A DNA stretch of 64,000 nucleotides from JBPYCR01 sp051846935 (GCF_051846935.1 NZ_JBPYCS010000014.1:9637-73636); one strand, 5' to 3'; positions 1 through 9,054 are shown, counted from the first letter of the stretch. Notes: generated by a model not told the origin, from the sequence alone. Translations and numbers: made by a program.

Positions 1-468
1 TTCATAGCCTAATATAGCTGGATTGAATACAGTTATTCCTGTTGGGTTACCTATAAAAGACCCCCAAATTTGTCCTACCATACCCGTAATACTTGCAAAC
101 CAGCCTAGTGTAAGCAACGCCATAATTATTAATGGTAAGTTTGTTCCTATTTCTCCGTATGAATATCTTGAAATTAAGGCTAAATTTAATCCGGTTTTCT
201 GTGCAACGACACCGAGTAAAAAAGTTAATACAAGGAGAGAACCCATACCAATAATGATTGCCCATAACGCCGTTATCGGGGGTATTCCTGGTTGACCTCC
301 AAAGCCAGCAAGGACTCCACCTACAAACAATCCTGTTACAACATAACCAAAACCTACCCAAACCATTACTTGTTTCCAAGTAGACCTTCTTTCCGTCATT
401 GGTACAGATGAGAGCATTCTTTCTCCATCTTCAAGAAAGGGTTCAGTATCTTGAATCTTATTCGTCAT
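1..468 (-). CDS. NCS1-family cytosine/purine-type permease, N-terminal part
   Basis: This minus-strand frame starts at ATG 468-466, preceded by a strong AGGAGGAAA ribosome site, and stays open for 156 codons to the window edge, so the C-terminus is missing. After a polar N-terminus of about 30 residues come hydrophobic segments rich in glycine (VGFGYVVTGLFVGGVLAGFG, then WAIIIGMGSLLVLTFLLGV) and the stretch SRYSYGEIGTNLPLIIMALL, typical of nucleobase:cation symporter-1 (CodB-like) permeases of the cytoplasmic membrane. The start lies 24 bp after the GntR gene, so the two are probably one operon under the GntR promoter. The family transports cytosine, purines, hydantoin, allantoin or thiamine precursors; the substrate cannot be told from this part. 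Family assignment is fairly sure. Confidence 0.8.
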   Translation of the reverse strand, partial: MTNKIQDTEPFLEDGERMLSSVPMTERRSTWKQVMVWVGFGYVVTGLFVGGVLAGFGGQPGIPPITALWAIIIGMGSLLVLTFLLGVVAQKTGLNLALISRYSYGEIGTNLPLIIMALLTLGWFASITGMVGQIWGSFIGNPTGITVFNPAILGYE

Positions 469-492
469 TTTTTTCCTCCTCTAAATATTATA

Positions 493-1134
493 TTAGTGTT
501 TGTTAAATACACGAGACCGTGTATCCTCAATATGAGATATCATCAATTCTTTTGCTTTCTTTGTATCCCTCCTTTTAATAAAGTGAATTAGCTCTAAGTG
601 CTCATTTTTCATTGATTCTGGGTCTCCTAACTTTAAATCAATGTATAGAATTCGCTGCATTCTCTCTAAGGTGTCATTTACTAAATCAGTTAAATATTGA
701 TTGTTAGCGATTTTAGTTAAACTTAAATGAAAAGCTAAGTTTGTTTTCATAAAAGCAACTTCACTATTTGCATCACTAGAGTTAAAGGGAGTATTTGCAA
801 GTACCTCCAGTTTTTCTATATCCTTCCATGTGGCCTTTTCAGTAACAATTTCAATTACCCCTCCTTCCAATAAAGACCTAATTGTAAACAGATCATCAAG
901 CTTTTTAAAATCCAATTGACTTACCATATACCCTTTAAAAGGGATAATGTCCAACAACCCTCTTTGAACTAATCGGTTAAAAGCATCTCGAACAGGTGTA
1001 TTACTTATCCTGTATTTATCAGCAATTTCTCCAACTGTTATTAGTTCCCCTGGTTTCAACTCTCCATAGATAATCAATTGTTTGAAATCCTCAGTTACCT
1101 TGTCGGAAAGAGATACTTTTTCTTTTTTGGTCAA
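493..1134 (-). CDS. GntR-family (FadR/FCD subfamily) transcriptional regulator
   Basis: A protein of about 213 residues with an N-terminal winged helix (residues ~10-75, motif ISNTPVRDAFNRLVQRGLL) and an all-helical FCD ligand domain with the usual histidines (FHLSLTKIANNQYL ... EHLELIHFIKRRD). FCD regulators bind a small carboxylate, often with a metal, and release operator DNA. A GTG at 1143 lies inside the ribosome site itself (AAAGGTG), so I prefer TTG at 1134, six bases after it. A sigma-A promoter and a perfect 14-bp palindrome lie just upstream, suggesting autoregulation and control of the following permease. It is divergent from the dehydrogenase operon, which it may also control (inference). 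Confidence 0.85.
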   Translation of the reverse strand: MTKKEKVSLSDKVTEDFKQLIIYGELKPGELITVGEIADKYRISNTPVRDAFNRLVQRGLLDIIPFKGYMVSQLDFKKLDDLFTIRSLLEGGVIEIVTEKATWKDIEKLEVLANTPFNSSDANSEVAFMKTNLAFHLSLTKIANNQYLTDLVNDTLERMQRILYIDLKLGDPESMKNEHLELIHFIKRRDTKKAKELMISHIEDTRSRVFNKH

Positions 1135-1164
1135 TAAAATCACCTTTTTTGATTCTAAAGTATT

Positions 1165-1178
1165 AGCGATATATCGCT
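1165..1178. promoter_or_regulatory. Perfect 14-bp palindrome, probable GntR operator
   Basis: AGCGATATATCGCT is perfectly self-complementary and lies between the gntR promoter and its ribosome site, where a bound repressor would block transcription. GntR/FCD regulators usually bind short palindromes near their own promoter. Assignment to this regulator is by position only. Confidence 0.55.
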
Positions 1179-1193
1179 GATGTATTTGTTGAT

Positions 1194-1222
1194 ATTATAG
1201 ACGCACAAAATAGAATAGTCAA
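1194..1222 (-). promoter_or_regulatory. Sigma-A promoter of the gntR-permease operon
   Basis: Read on the minus strand: TTGACT at 1222-1217, 17-bp spacer, TATAAT at 1199-1194. Near-consensus boxes and ideal spacing. The predicted start of transcription falls just before the palindrome at 1165-1178. Confidence 0.75.
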
Positions 1223-1394
1223 TATTATAAGATTATTTATTTTATTTAAATTAATCGTCTTTCCCAAATGTACCGTTAAGTGTAGTCGTGTGAAGAATAC
1301 ATTTTGTTTATCTATTTATCAATAAGTGTATGAATTTAACTACGCAAAAAAATCAAACTATTGAAATTATTCATTCTATTTAGTATGATTGTAC

Positions 1395-1413
1395 TATAAT
1401 GCAAGCGCTTTCA
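1395..1413 (+). promoter_or_regulatory. -10 box and CcpA cre site upstream of the dehydrogenase operon
   Basis: TATAAT at 1395-1400 is followed directly, sharing one base, by TGCAAGCGCTTTCA (1400-1413), which fits the Bacillus cre consensus. A cre over the transcription start implies carbon catabolite repression of the acoABC-like operon. No convincing -35 box lies 16-18 bp upstream, so an activator may be needed. No -24/-12 sigma-54 promoter of the kind found before B. subtilis acoA was seen. The remaining leader (1414-1515) holds only the ribosome site AAAGGAGGA near 1500-1510. Confidence 0.6.
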
Positions 1414-1515
1414 AGTTACTTGCCAAAAGGAGAGGATGAAAAAAGTACATAAGCATAGGATTATTTTGTCGTGTCAATTCCGATGTACTCTGTATAACGA
1501 AAAGGAGGAAGGTAA

Positions 1516-2508
1516 ATGAATATTCCGCAAGAGAAGTTATTATGGATGTACGAAATGATGGTTCAAATTAGGCATTATGAGGAAACGATGGAAAGTGTTT
1601 ATATGGAAGGAAAAACACCAGCGTTTAACATTGGTGCCGGTACGGTTCCAGGAGAAATGCACTTATCGAATGGACAAGAGCCTGCTGCTGTAGGTATTTG
1701 TGCACATTTAACAGATGAAGATACGGTAGCTTCTCCGCACCGACCGCATCACCATGCAATTGCCAAAGGCGTAGACTTAAAAAAGATGACCGCCGAAATG
1801 TTCGGGAAAGAAACCGGACTAGGAAAGGGAAAAGGTGGACATATGCACTTATTTGATCCTGCAGTGAAATTTGCATGTAGTGGCATCGTTGGAGCAGGAA
1901 TTCCTCAAGCGGTCGGAGCTGCGCTTGCTGCGAAAAAGAGAGGGACTGACGCGGTTGCAGTAGCATTCATCGGTGAAGGTGCAGCAAATGCTGGTTCTTT
2001 CCACGAATCTTTAAACTTGGCTGCTTTATGGAAATTACCGGTTATTGTCGTCGTAGAAGATAATCAGTACGGTATTTCTGTACCAAAAGAAGTAGCAACG
2101 TCGATAGAGTCCAACCATTTGCGTGCATCTGCCTATGGAATTGTCGGGGAACGAGTTGACGATAATGATCCGATTGAAATGTACAAAGCATCTGAGCGTG
2201 CGGTAGAACGGGCAAGGAAAGGGGAAGGTCCAACGATTATAGAAATAGAAACGTATCGTTTTCTAGGGCATTTCCAAGGAGATCCAGAACTTTATCGGGG
2301 AGAGGGCGAGGTGCCAGCGTTACGGGAAAAAGATCCAATTAATCGGTTAAAAGCAACAATTCTATCGGAAGGTTTAGCGGACGAGGCTGAATTAGAAGAA
2401 CGGGAACATCGTGTGAAAGCGCTAGTTGATGAAGCGTATCAATTTGCTAGAGAAAGTGACTACCCAAAACCTGAAGCAGCACTGGAAGATCTTTTTGTAA
2501 CGCCTTAA
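1516..2508 (+). CDS. acoA: 2-oxo acid/acetoin dehydrogenase E1 alpha subunit (TPP-dependent)
   Basis: 330 residues, the usual length for AcoA/PdhA-type E1 alpha. The thiamine-diphosphate motif is visible: GEGAANAGSFHESLNLAALW and, about 30 residues after its GEG, EDNQYG. The histidine-rich SPHRPHHHAIAKG segment and the GKGKGGHMHLFDP loop belong to this family, and GHFQGDPELYR resembles the acetoin branch. With E1 beta it decarboxylates a 2-oxo acid or cleaves acetoin and passes the hydroxyethyl/acetyl unit to E2 lipoate in the cytoplasm. First gene of a three-gene operon, with ATG after a strong AAGGAGGA site. Acetoin is the best guess, but branched-chain or pyruvate substrates remain possible. 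Confidence 0.82.
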   Translation: MNIPQEKLLWMYEMMVQIRHYEETMESVYMEGKTPAFNIGAGTVPGEMHLSNGQEPAAVGICAHLTDEDTVASPHRPHHHAIAKGVDLKKMTAEMFGKETGLGKGKGGHMHLFDPAVKFACSGIVGAGIPQAVGAALAAKKRGTDAVAVAFIGEGAANAGSFHESLNLAALWKLPVIVVVEDNQYGISVPKEVATSIESNHLRASAYGIVGERVDDNDPIEMYKASERAVERARKGEGPTIIEIETYRFLGHFQGDPELYRGEGEVPALREKDPINRLKATILSEGLADEAELEEREHRVKALVDEAYQFARESDYPKPEAALEDLFVTP

Positions 2509-2532
2509 TAAAAGATAAGGGAGGATCTCACA

Positions 2533-3558
2533 ATGGAAACGGCAAAAAAACAACGATTATTAACCGGAAATAAAGCAATGGCTGAGGCGATTGCACTAGA
2601 AATGGAAAAGAATGAGGATGTATTTGTTTTAGGGGAAGATGTTGGAAAGTATGGTGGTATCTTTGGGTCAACGGAAGGGTTGCTTGATAAATTTGGTGCC
2701 GATCGGATTATGGATACGCCAATTTCAGAAACAGCCTTTATAGGAGCTGCAATAGGAGCGGCTGCTGAAGGAATGCGCCCCATTGCAGAATTAATGTTCG
2801 TTGATTTTTATGGTGTTTGTATGGATCAGATTTACAATCACATGGCAAAAATTCCTTATATGTCGGGCGGAAATGTAAAAATGCCAATGGTACTTATGAC
2901 TGCAGTTGGCGGTGAATATAACGACGCGGCCCAGCACTCGCAAACGCTCTATGCAACATTTGCCCATCTTCCTGGAATGAAGGTCGTGGCTCCGACTACG
3001 CCATACGATTTAAAAGGGATGATGGCATCTGCCATCCAAGACGATGATCCTGTCGTTTTTATGTTTCACAAAACGCTTCAAGGATTAGGGTGGATGGATC
3101 AATTGGATGCATCTGTCGGACATGTTCCGGAAGAATCGTATACAGTGCCATTAGGAAAGGCAAATGTTGCACGTGAAGGTGCGGATATTACAATTGTAGG
3201 TATTCAAATGATGACTGTATACGCACTTGAAGCGGCGGAAAGGTTAGCACAAGAAGGAATAAATGTTGAAGTGATCGACTTGCGCTCGCTCGTACCGCTA
3301 GACAGAAATACAATTATCGATTCGGTTCGAAAAACGCATCGGTTGCTCGTTGTCGATGAAGATTACTTATCGTATGGAATGACAGCTGAAATTAGTGCAA
3401 TTGTGGCAGAGGAAGCATTATACGACTTGGATGCTCCGATACGGAGATTAGCGATACCGGACGTACCAATTCCGTATAGCAGGCCGTTGGAGCAGTATGT
3501 CGTACCTAGTGCAGATAAAATCTATGAAACTGTTAAAGAAATGCTGGAAGAAGATTAA
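2533..3558 (+). CDS. acoB: 2-oxo acid/acetoin dehydrogenase E1 beta subunit
   Basis: 341 residues with standard E1 beta features: an N-terminal pyrimidine-binding domain (GEDVGKYGGIFGSTEGL, DTPISETAFIGAAIGAA), MTAVGGEYNDAAQHSQTLYA, and a C-terminal transketolase-like domain with DLRSLVPLD and VPIPYS. It pairs with the alpha subunit in an alpha2-beta2 E1. The gap from E1 alpha is 24 bp and holds its own ribosome site (AAGGGAGG), so the two are co-translated. No truncation seen. Gene order and subunit sizes match B. subtilis acoABC; the exact substrate is inferred. Confidence 0.82.
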   Translation: METAKKQRLLTGNKAMAEAIALEMEKNEDVFVLGEDVGKYGGIFGSTEGLLDKFGADRIMDTPISETAFIGAAIGAAAEGMRPIAELMFVDFYGVCMDQIYNHMAKIPYMSGGNVKMPMVLMTAVGGEYNDAAQHSQTLYATFAHLPGMKVVAPTTPYDLKGMMASAIQDDDPVVFMFHKTLQGLGWMDQLDASVGHVPEESYTVPLGKANVAREGADITIVGIQMMTVYALEAAERLAQEGINVEVIDLRSLVPLDRNTIIDSVRKTHRLLVVDEDYLSYGMTAEISAIVAEEALYDLDAPIRRLAIPDVPIPYSRPLEQYVVPSADKIYETVKEMLEED

Positions 3559-3579
3559 CGTTCAAGGAGTGCAAAATAT

Positions 3580-4698
3580 ATGGCAGATATTATACTACCA
3601 CGATTGGATGATGACTATGAAGAAAGCGCGGTCATATTTTGGCATAAGCAGGAAGGAGATGCCGTCCAAAAAGGGGATGCCTTGGTTGAAGTTCAAACCG
3701 AGAAAGCCGTTCAAGAGTTGGAGGCGGATACGGACGGCGTATTAGAAAAAATAGTCGTGAGAAGGGGTGAAGTTGCAACGGTTGGAGATGTTTTAGGTAT
3801 TATTTCGGAAGTAGGAGCGGACACTTCGAATGCAGATGTTGTTTCTGAAACATCTGCATCACCTGTGGCAGCTACGGCAGAAGCAGAACGAACAGAACGA
3901 TCCTTCGTTAGAGTTTCTCCTCGTCTCCGGAGGCTCGCAAAGGAGTTAAATGTCGATTTAACAAAAACAAATGGCACAGGTAACGGAGGTAAAATTACGG
4001 AAAAAGATATTCGTATAGCAGCAGAAGAAGGCGGGTCAACGGCTGGTGAAAAATTGGCTGGTATTCGACGAACAATAGCAACACGGATGAAGGCTAGCTT
4101 GGACAATACTGCGCAAATAACCGAAACTGCGTATGCCGATGTTACAAAGCTTGCGACATTTCGAGAAAATTACAAGGGAAAGATGAGCTGGAACAGTTGG
4201 GTTCTATATGCTACTGTACAGGCGTTAAAAGATCATTCTTACATGAACGGAACGTATGAAAATGCTATATGGAAGCCAAGTGAAGAAATTCATTTAGGAA
4301 TTGCAGCTGACTCCGAGCAGGGGTTATATGTCCCTGTCGTGAAAAATGCGAATGACTATACACTCGCAGATCTCGATCGTGAAGTGAAAGAGCGAGTACA
4401 AGCTGTTCATACGAAAAAGATAGATGCCGAAAATCTATCTGGGAGTACATTCACCGTAACAAATTTAGGAGGGTATGGGGTTCACTTCTTTACACCAATT
4501 ATTAACCCGCCTGAAGTCGCAATATTGGGCGTAGGTAAAATTGAACCGCATCTCGTTTTAGAGGATGGATCGGTCATTGAAAGAATGCGGCTTCCGTTAA
4601 GCTTGACATTTGATCATCAAATTATTGATGGAGCTCCAGCTGCACGATTTTTGCAAACAGTAATGATGTATTTGGAAATGCCGGAAAAGATGGTATAA
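3580..4698 (+). CDS. acoC: Dihydrolipoamide acyltransferase E2 (acetoin/pyruvate type)
   Basis: 372 residues with three parts: an N-terminal lipoyl domain (residues ~2-75, lipoyl lysine in QTEKAVQELEAD), a linker, a peripheral-subunit-binding domain (VRVSPRLRRLAKELNVD ... GGKITEKDIR, ~108-145) and a CAT-like catalytic domain ending in HQIIDGAPAARFLQT, the HxxxDG active site. It transfers the acyl group from E1-derived lipoate to CoA and forms the complex core. The ribosome site CAAGGAG lies about 10 bases before ATG. No dihydrolipoamide dehydrogenase gene follows; a terminator and a group II intron do, so E3 must come from another locus. Confidence 0.82.
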   Translation: MADIILPRLDDDYEESAVIFWHKQEGDAVQKGDALVEVQTEKAVQELEADTDGVLEKIVVRRGEVATVGDVLGIISEVGADTSNADVVSETSASPVAATAEAERTERSFVRVSPRLRRLAKELNVDLTKTNGTGNGGKITEKDIRIAAEEGGSTAGEKLAGIRRTIATRMKASLDNTAQITETAYADVTKLATFRENYKGKMSWNSWVLYATVQALKDHSYMNGTYENAIWKPSEEIHLGIAADSEQGLYVPVVKNANDYTLADLDREVKERVQAVHTKKIDAENLSGSTFTVTNLGGYGVHFFTPIINPPEVAILGVGKIEPHLVLEDGSVIERMRLPLSLTFDHQIIDGAPAARFLQTVMMYLEMPEKMV

Positions 4699-4711
4699 AT
4701 CTGATTGAATG

Positions 4712-4742
4712 CTCCCTGCTTGCTTAGCGCAGGGAGTTTTTT
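4712..4742 (+). terminator. Rho-independent terminator of the dehydrogenase operon
   Basis: CTCCCTGC (4712-4719) pairs with GCAGGGAG (4729-4736) around a 9-base loop, followed by TTTTTTG-type sequence to 4742. The group II intron begins at the next base, so the intron used this terminator as its landing site. Confidence 0.85.
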
Positions 4743-5386
4743 GTGCGGCGGGCAGCCGTACCTTGCGCAGGTTTACCTGCGCTAAATAAGTTGTTAAAGG
4801 TTGGAGTACGTTACTTTTGTAAACACGACCCCTGAATCCTGGAAGACTTATTTTCTAGAAGGTGAAAATCCTTCCACTAGAGTACTGATACAACTGGTGA
4901 AGACTAATCTAGGGCATTATCGTGAGGTGATGTCTGAAGGAGATGCGGACAATCGAGAGACCCGTAGTCGGGATGCAGACCCAAATGCAGTAAGTGTGAA
5001 GCACGGCGGCTGGATAAGTTGACGACCACGCGAAAAAGATGGGAAGTCCAGAATGAGTTAGGTTTCTGCTCAATGAATCAGTCGAATAGAAACAATTTAT
5101 CTAGTGTTGGTGCTGGGTATGTATCCAAAGAAGGTACGGTGACCCCGCGAGGTCTTTACTCTAACCGAAAGGATATTTATTTATAAGGGTAATCCGAAAT
5201 AATAAATATGAGTAAAGAAGTCAGACGTTCTCATAGTACGGAAGTAATGCATTGACCAAAACAATACATGAACGGAAGGGGAACGACCTTGTGGCTTCAT
5301 ATCTGTAAAGATGTGTAATGAAAACAGCTACGATACTTCGGTATAAACGAACTGAATGTACACAGTGAAAGGTGTGAAATATACAA

Positions 5387-6815
5387 ATGAATCAAGCGTT
5401 AAAATTCAAGTGGCATAGTATTTACGGACAAATTTTATTTGATAGGAAACTTAAAACAGCTTGGGAAGATGTAGAAAGAAATAATGGCTCGGGAGGAATC
5501 GATGGCGAAACAATTGATAGTTATCACTATAACTTAAAAGAGAATCTTGAGTTACTCTTACAGAAGTTGAGAAGGAAAGAATACAAAGCTACACCTGTAA
5601 GAAGACACTACATTCCTAAGAAAAACGGTGATAAACGTCCTTTAGGTATACCAACTATAGAAGATCGAATCGTTCAACAAGCATTAGTCAATGTGTTAGA
5701 ACCAAAATTCGAAAATGGAATTTTCCATAAATGGTCCTGTGGATACAGACCGAATCGGGGAGCTAAGCGTGTCATGCAAATAATCATGGCGAACATTGAA
5801 CAGGGATATAACTATATCTTTGATGCGGATATTAAAGGGTTCTTTGATAATATTCCACATAAGAAGTTGATAAGAATATTAAACAAATATATCGCTGATG
5901 GAACTGTACTCGACATGATTTGGTCATGGTTAAAGGCTGGCTACATGGAAGAAGGAAAATATCACAGAGTAGATTCCGGTACACCGCAAGGTGGAGTCAT
6001 TTCACCACTACTGGCTAATGTTTATCTTAACGAACTTGATTGGATATTAGCTGAACATAACATTCGGTTTGTGAGGTACGCAGACGATTTTCTATTATTT
6101 GCAAAGACAGAAGAAGATGTCAAGAAGGCGGCTAAAATCACTATAGAAAAGTTAACTGAATTAGGGCTAGAGATTGCATCTGAAAAGACAAAATTTGTTG
6201 ATTTTAATGATGATGATTTTGATTTTCTAGGTTTCACATTCGAACATTGGAGGGAACGCAAGAAAGACGGAAAGCCGTACTACATTGCGAAACCCAAAAT
6301 TGAAACGTGGAAAGATTTCAGGCAGAAAATCAAAGCCAAAACTAAGAAAACTTTCACTTATAGTAAAAAAAAAGTGGATAAACATGGTTAACCCAATCAT
6401 ACGTGGGAAGGTCAATTACTTCCTAACTATTCATGAAGCGATTAAAGAAAATGAAAATTATGGATTCAAAAGTCAATGTTTCTTTAAGGCCTTTGGAAAT
6501 GAACTGTTAGCGATTGACGGATACATCCGCAGGAGATTAAGGGTAGCCATGATACATCAACATCCTAATCAACGAAAGGGATGGCTAATGACCACAAAAT
6601 GGAATAATGAATATTTTGCGGGAATTGGACTTATCCCATCATATTGGTATTACTACCATAAAATCTATGGCTTTAGTTTAATTAGCTACATCCAACGAAT
6701 GAAAGAAAAACAACGTGTCAAACATGCCCGAAGAATCCAAAGGGCAAAAGAAAAAGGTAAGGAGTATTACACTCCCGACCGTGTTCGTAAAATGTATTAC
6801 GCACAAAGAATTTGA
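5387..6815 (+). pseudogene. ltrA: Group II intron reverse transcriptase/maturase, frameshifted at an A9 run
   Basis: The first frame (5387-6391) holds the reverse transcriptase core: DADIKGFFDNI, GTPQGGVISPLLANVYLNE and catalytic FVRYADDFLLF. It then reads TYSKKKVDKHG and stops. The rest of the protein, starting WINMVNPIIRGKVNYF and running through the maturase (X) domain to YYAQRI, continues in another frame to 6815. The switch lies in nine A residues at 6365-6373; with eight A's the two parts would join as about 474 residues. No HNH endonuclease domain is seen at the C-terminus, as in class C intron proteins. This may be true decay, a sequencing indel, or an A-run where polymerase slippage restores some product. 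The start follows AAAGGTGTG. Confidence 0.8.
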
Positions 6816-6843
6816 ACACTGATTACTATTGTAACACATTGGT

Positions 6844-6915
6844 AAGCCGTATGCCTTAATAGGGCACGTACGGTTTGATGAGGGGGTAGCCTTGAAAAAG
6901 GTTACCCTACTCTAT
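6844..6915 (+). ncRNA. Group II intron domains V and VI
   Basis: Domain V: AAGCCGTA (6844-6851) pairs with TACGGTTT (6869-6876), with the AGC catalytic triad near its base, a two-base bulge and a short apical stem CC/GG. Domain VI follows as a GAG/CTC and GGGTA/TACCC stem with a bulged A at about 6909 as the branch point. These fix the intron's orientation and 3' end. Confidence 0.75.
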
Positions 6916-6963
6916 AGTTTTATTTGTAAAATAGAAGTATTTGAAACACTTTTTTAAGTAATT

Positions 6964-6993
6964 TTGACTAATGTTTCAGATTTATTATATAAT
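6964..6993 (+). promoter_or_regulatory. Sigma-A promoter of the PucR-type regulator
   Basis: TTGACT (6964-6969), 18-bp spacer, TATAAT (6988-6993), with an AT-rich downstream region. It lies 160 bp before the regulator's start and just outside the intron, so it belongs to the resident gene. The rest of 6916-7154 holds no gene I can support. Confidence 0.65.
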
Positions 6994-7154
6994 TCAATAA
7001 AAAACTATTTTAATAGATTTATTTATATGTTGAATGAATTTTATTGTTTTATGTTTAGCCATGATTCCAAATTCCAAAAAAGATGTACCTCGAATAATGG
7101 TAGTTGCTCATCAAGTGATAAAGTTGGGGGTCTAAGTAAGGGAGCGTTCTATAG

Positions 7155-8892
7155 ATGACGATGACAGTTCAAGATATACTCGAACTTCCGGTTGTAAAAT
7201 CAATGCAAGGAAATGTACGTACGGGGCATGAACTTTTAAGAAAAAATAAAGTTGAATGGGTATCATCTCTTGAAGGTCCAGTGGAAAACTTTGTTCGAGA
7301 GAATGAATTTATTTTAACTGCGGGTGTAGAATGTGCAAAAGACCTAAGTAAATTACTCGTCTTCATCAAAGACGTTTATACATCTGGTGCTTCTGCTTTA
7401 GGGATTGCGATGGGGCATCATATCATAGAGTTACCTAAAGAGGTAGTTGATTTTGCTACTAAAAATAACTTCATTATTATAGAATTCCCTTGGGAAATTC
7501 GTTTTGCAGATGTTCAAAGACAAGCCGCTGAAAAATTAAATAGCATTCAACATACAAGGCATGGGCAAGGTCAGGAACGGATGATTCAAAAAAAGTTTAT
7601 TGATTCAGTTGTTCAAGGAAAGGACTTATCTGAGCTTATATTTTACTTAGAAAATAAACTAGGATGGTCCGTTGTTTATAAAGATACAAAAGGACGTATT
7701 AAATACGGGAAATCTAATCCAGATGAATTGTTATCTTTGTGGGGAAAATTGGAATTAGATACGAAAGTTGACAACGATGATTTATTTTCGGCTTACATAC
7801 ATACTTTGAAGTACAATAATAAACTTCTTGTAAAAAAACAAATTTCTTCTGGATTAGTTCGGTCTGGTGAAGGGTATTTTATTATATTATTTAAGGAAGG
7901 GGACGAATTAGACGATAGCAAGCTGCAAATTTTAGAAAACTTATCCGCGGCGACTGCATTTTGGATTTCGCGTGAAAATGCAATTGTACAAACGGAAATA
8001 CGCTTACGCAATGAATTCATATCGGATATAATAAAGCATCCTGATCTTGCAGAGGATGAACGAGTTTGTTCCCAAGCAATACTTCTTGGATACAATTTAG
8101 AATTGCCTTATATATGTATTGTCGGTTATTCAAACAATTTTTTTGAATTGTCAGAGTCTAGATACAAAGATTTGGAGCACGGTACGAAAAGTATTATTTA
8201 TTATATGGGAGAAGAAATTCATTATGCCGCTCGTATGGTTCGCAAACAAGTAGCATTGTCGTATGATGGTAAATATTTGATTGTTTTTTTACAATCCGAT
8301 GCAGATGATGATACGTTACTCGTTAATCAGTTTTTAGATGTCGTTGATAAACGATTGCATACCTTATTACCAGGGGTTGATTTTTGGTGGGGATTTGGAA
8401 AGCACGATAGTGGTATTAAACAATTTTATAACAGTCATAAAAAAGCAAAGGTAGCCCTGAAAATGGGTCTTGAACGGGACATGGGTCATCGAGTAAGTTT
8501 TGAAGATACTCAACTAAATCGAGTAATACTAAATCTTGTAGATAATGAAGAAATAAGATCTATTGCATACGCTACAATTTCACCATTGATTGAATATGAT
8601 AAAAAGCGAGAGATGGATTTGATTAAGACGTTTATCATTTATGAAGAACAAAAGGGTAATAGTAGCAAGGCAGCTAGAATACTAAATCTTCATAGCAATG
8701 ATTGTCTATGAAGATCAAAAGGGTAATAGTAGCAAGGCAGCTAGAATACTAAATCTTCATAGACAATCATTGCTATATCGTTTAAAAAAAATAGAATCAT
8801 TAACGAATATGTCATTAAATAACCAAGACGATGTTTTATTATTAAATTTAAGTATTAAAGTATGGCATTCGGGGTTATTTGCAAAGGATTAA
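7155..8892 (+). pseudogene. PucR-family transcriptional regulator, HTH region broken by a 67-bp duplication
   Basis: The N-terminal part (7155-8711, 518 residues) shows a PucR sensor domain (MTVQDILELPVVKSMQGN..., LVFIKDVYTSGASALGIAMG) and a CdaR/GGDEF-like middle (QFYNSHKKAKVALKMG). It runs into the C-terminal HTH as YEEQKGNSSKAARILNLH, then reads SNDCL and stops. A near copy of the last ~55 bp follows, and the true end (RQSLLYRLKKIESLTNMSL...) is in another frame, ending at 8892. The copies are 67 bp apart, so the insertion shifts frame; removing 67 bp would restore one protein of about 556 residues. As it stands the protein lacks the recognition helix. It probably once controlled the downstream amidohydrolase-TRAP-hydrolase operon. 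Confidence 0.75.
8641..8774. repeat. 67-bp-offset duplication with an inverted 14-bp junction
   Basis: Positions 8641-8695 and 8708-8762 are the same 55-bp sequence with one change (GAACAA versus GATCAA). After copy 1 comes AGCAATGATTGTCT (8694-8707); after copy 2 comes its exact reverse complement AGACAATCATTGCT (8761-8774). The first version is itself flanked by CTTCAT and ATGAAG. Tandem duplication plus local inversion points to a template-switch replication error. Confidence 0.85.
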
Positions 8893-9054
8893 ATAAAGAA
8901 ATATGTTAAAGAATCAATGTCATAGTTTAAGAAGTTTATCATAAAGAGAGAAAAATTATTGTATGATGTGTACGTGTTGAATATAATTCTCAAGTTGAGT
9001 GGGATAGCACCAATTAATATTTTGATTTTTACCCAGTTATCAATATTATTCTGA

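Larger units (their letters stand above)
4743..6915 (+). mobile_element. Group II intron, IIC-like, inserted behind a terminator
   Basis: The left end is GTGCG at 4743, matching the group II 5' consensus GUGYG, directly after the T-tract of the acoC terminator. The right end is CTAT at about 6912-6915 (consensus AY). The 3' part shows a typical domain V (6844-6876) and a domain VI with a bulged adenosine at about 6909, seven bases from the end. A reverse transcriptase/maturase is encoded within. Insertion just behind a terminator stem is the known habit of bacterial class C introns; the class is inferred from that. The region 4743-5386 is ribozyme RNA (domains I-III), not protein-coding. Total length about 2.17 kb. 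Confidence 0.82.

Noticed and set aside
4801..5022. 73-codon frame in the left part of the intron
   Set aside because: It lies in ribozyme domain sequence of the group II intron and has no ribosome site or protein-like composition.
6964..7158. 64-codon frame before the PucR-type gene
   Set aside because: It starts within the -35 box of a good promoter, has no ribosome site and odd composition; a chance frame.
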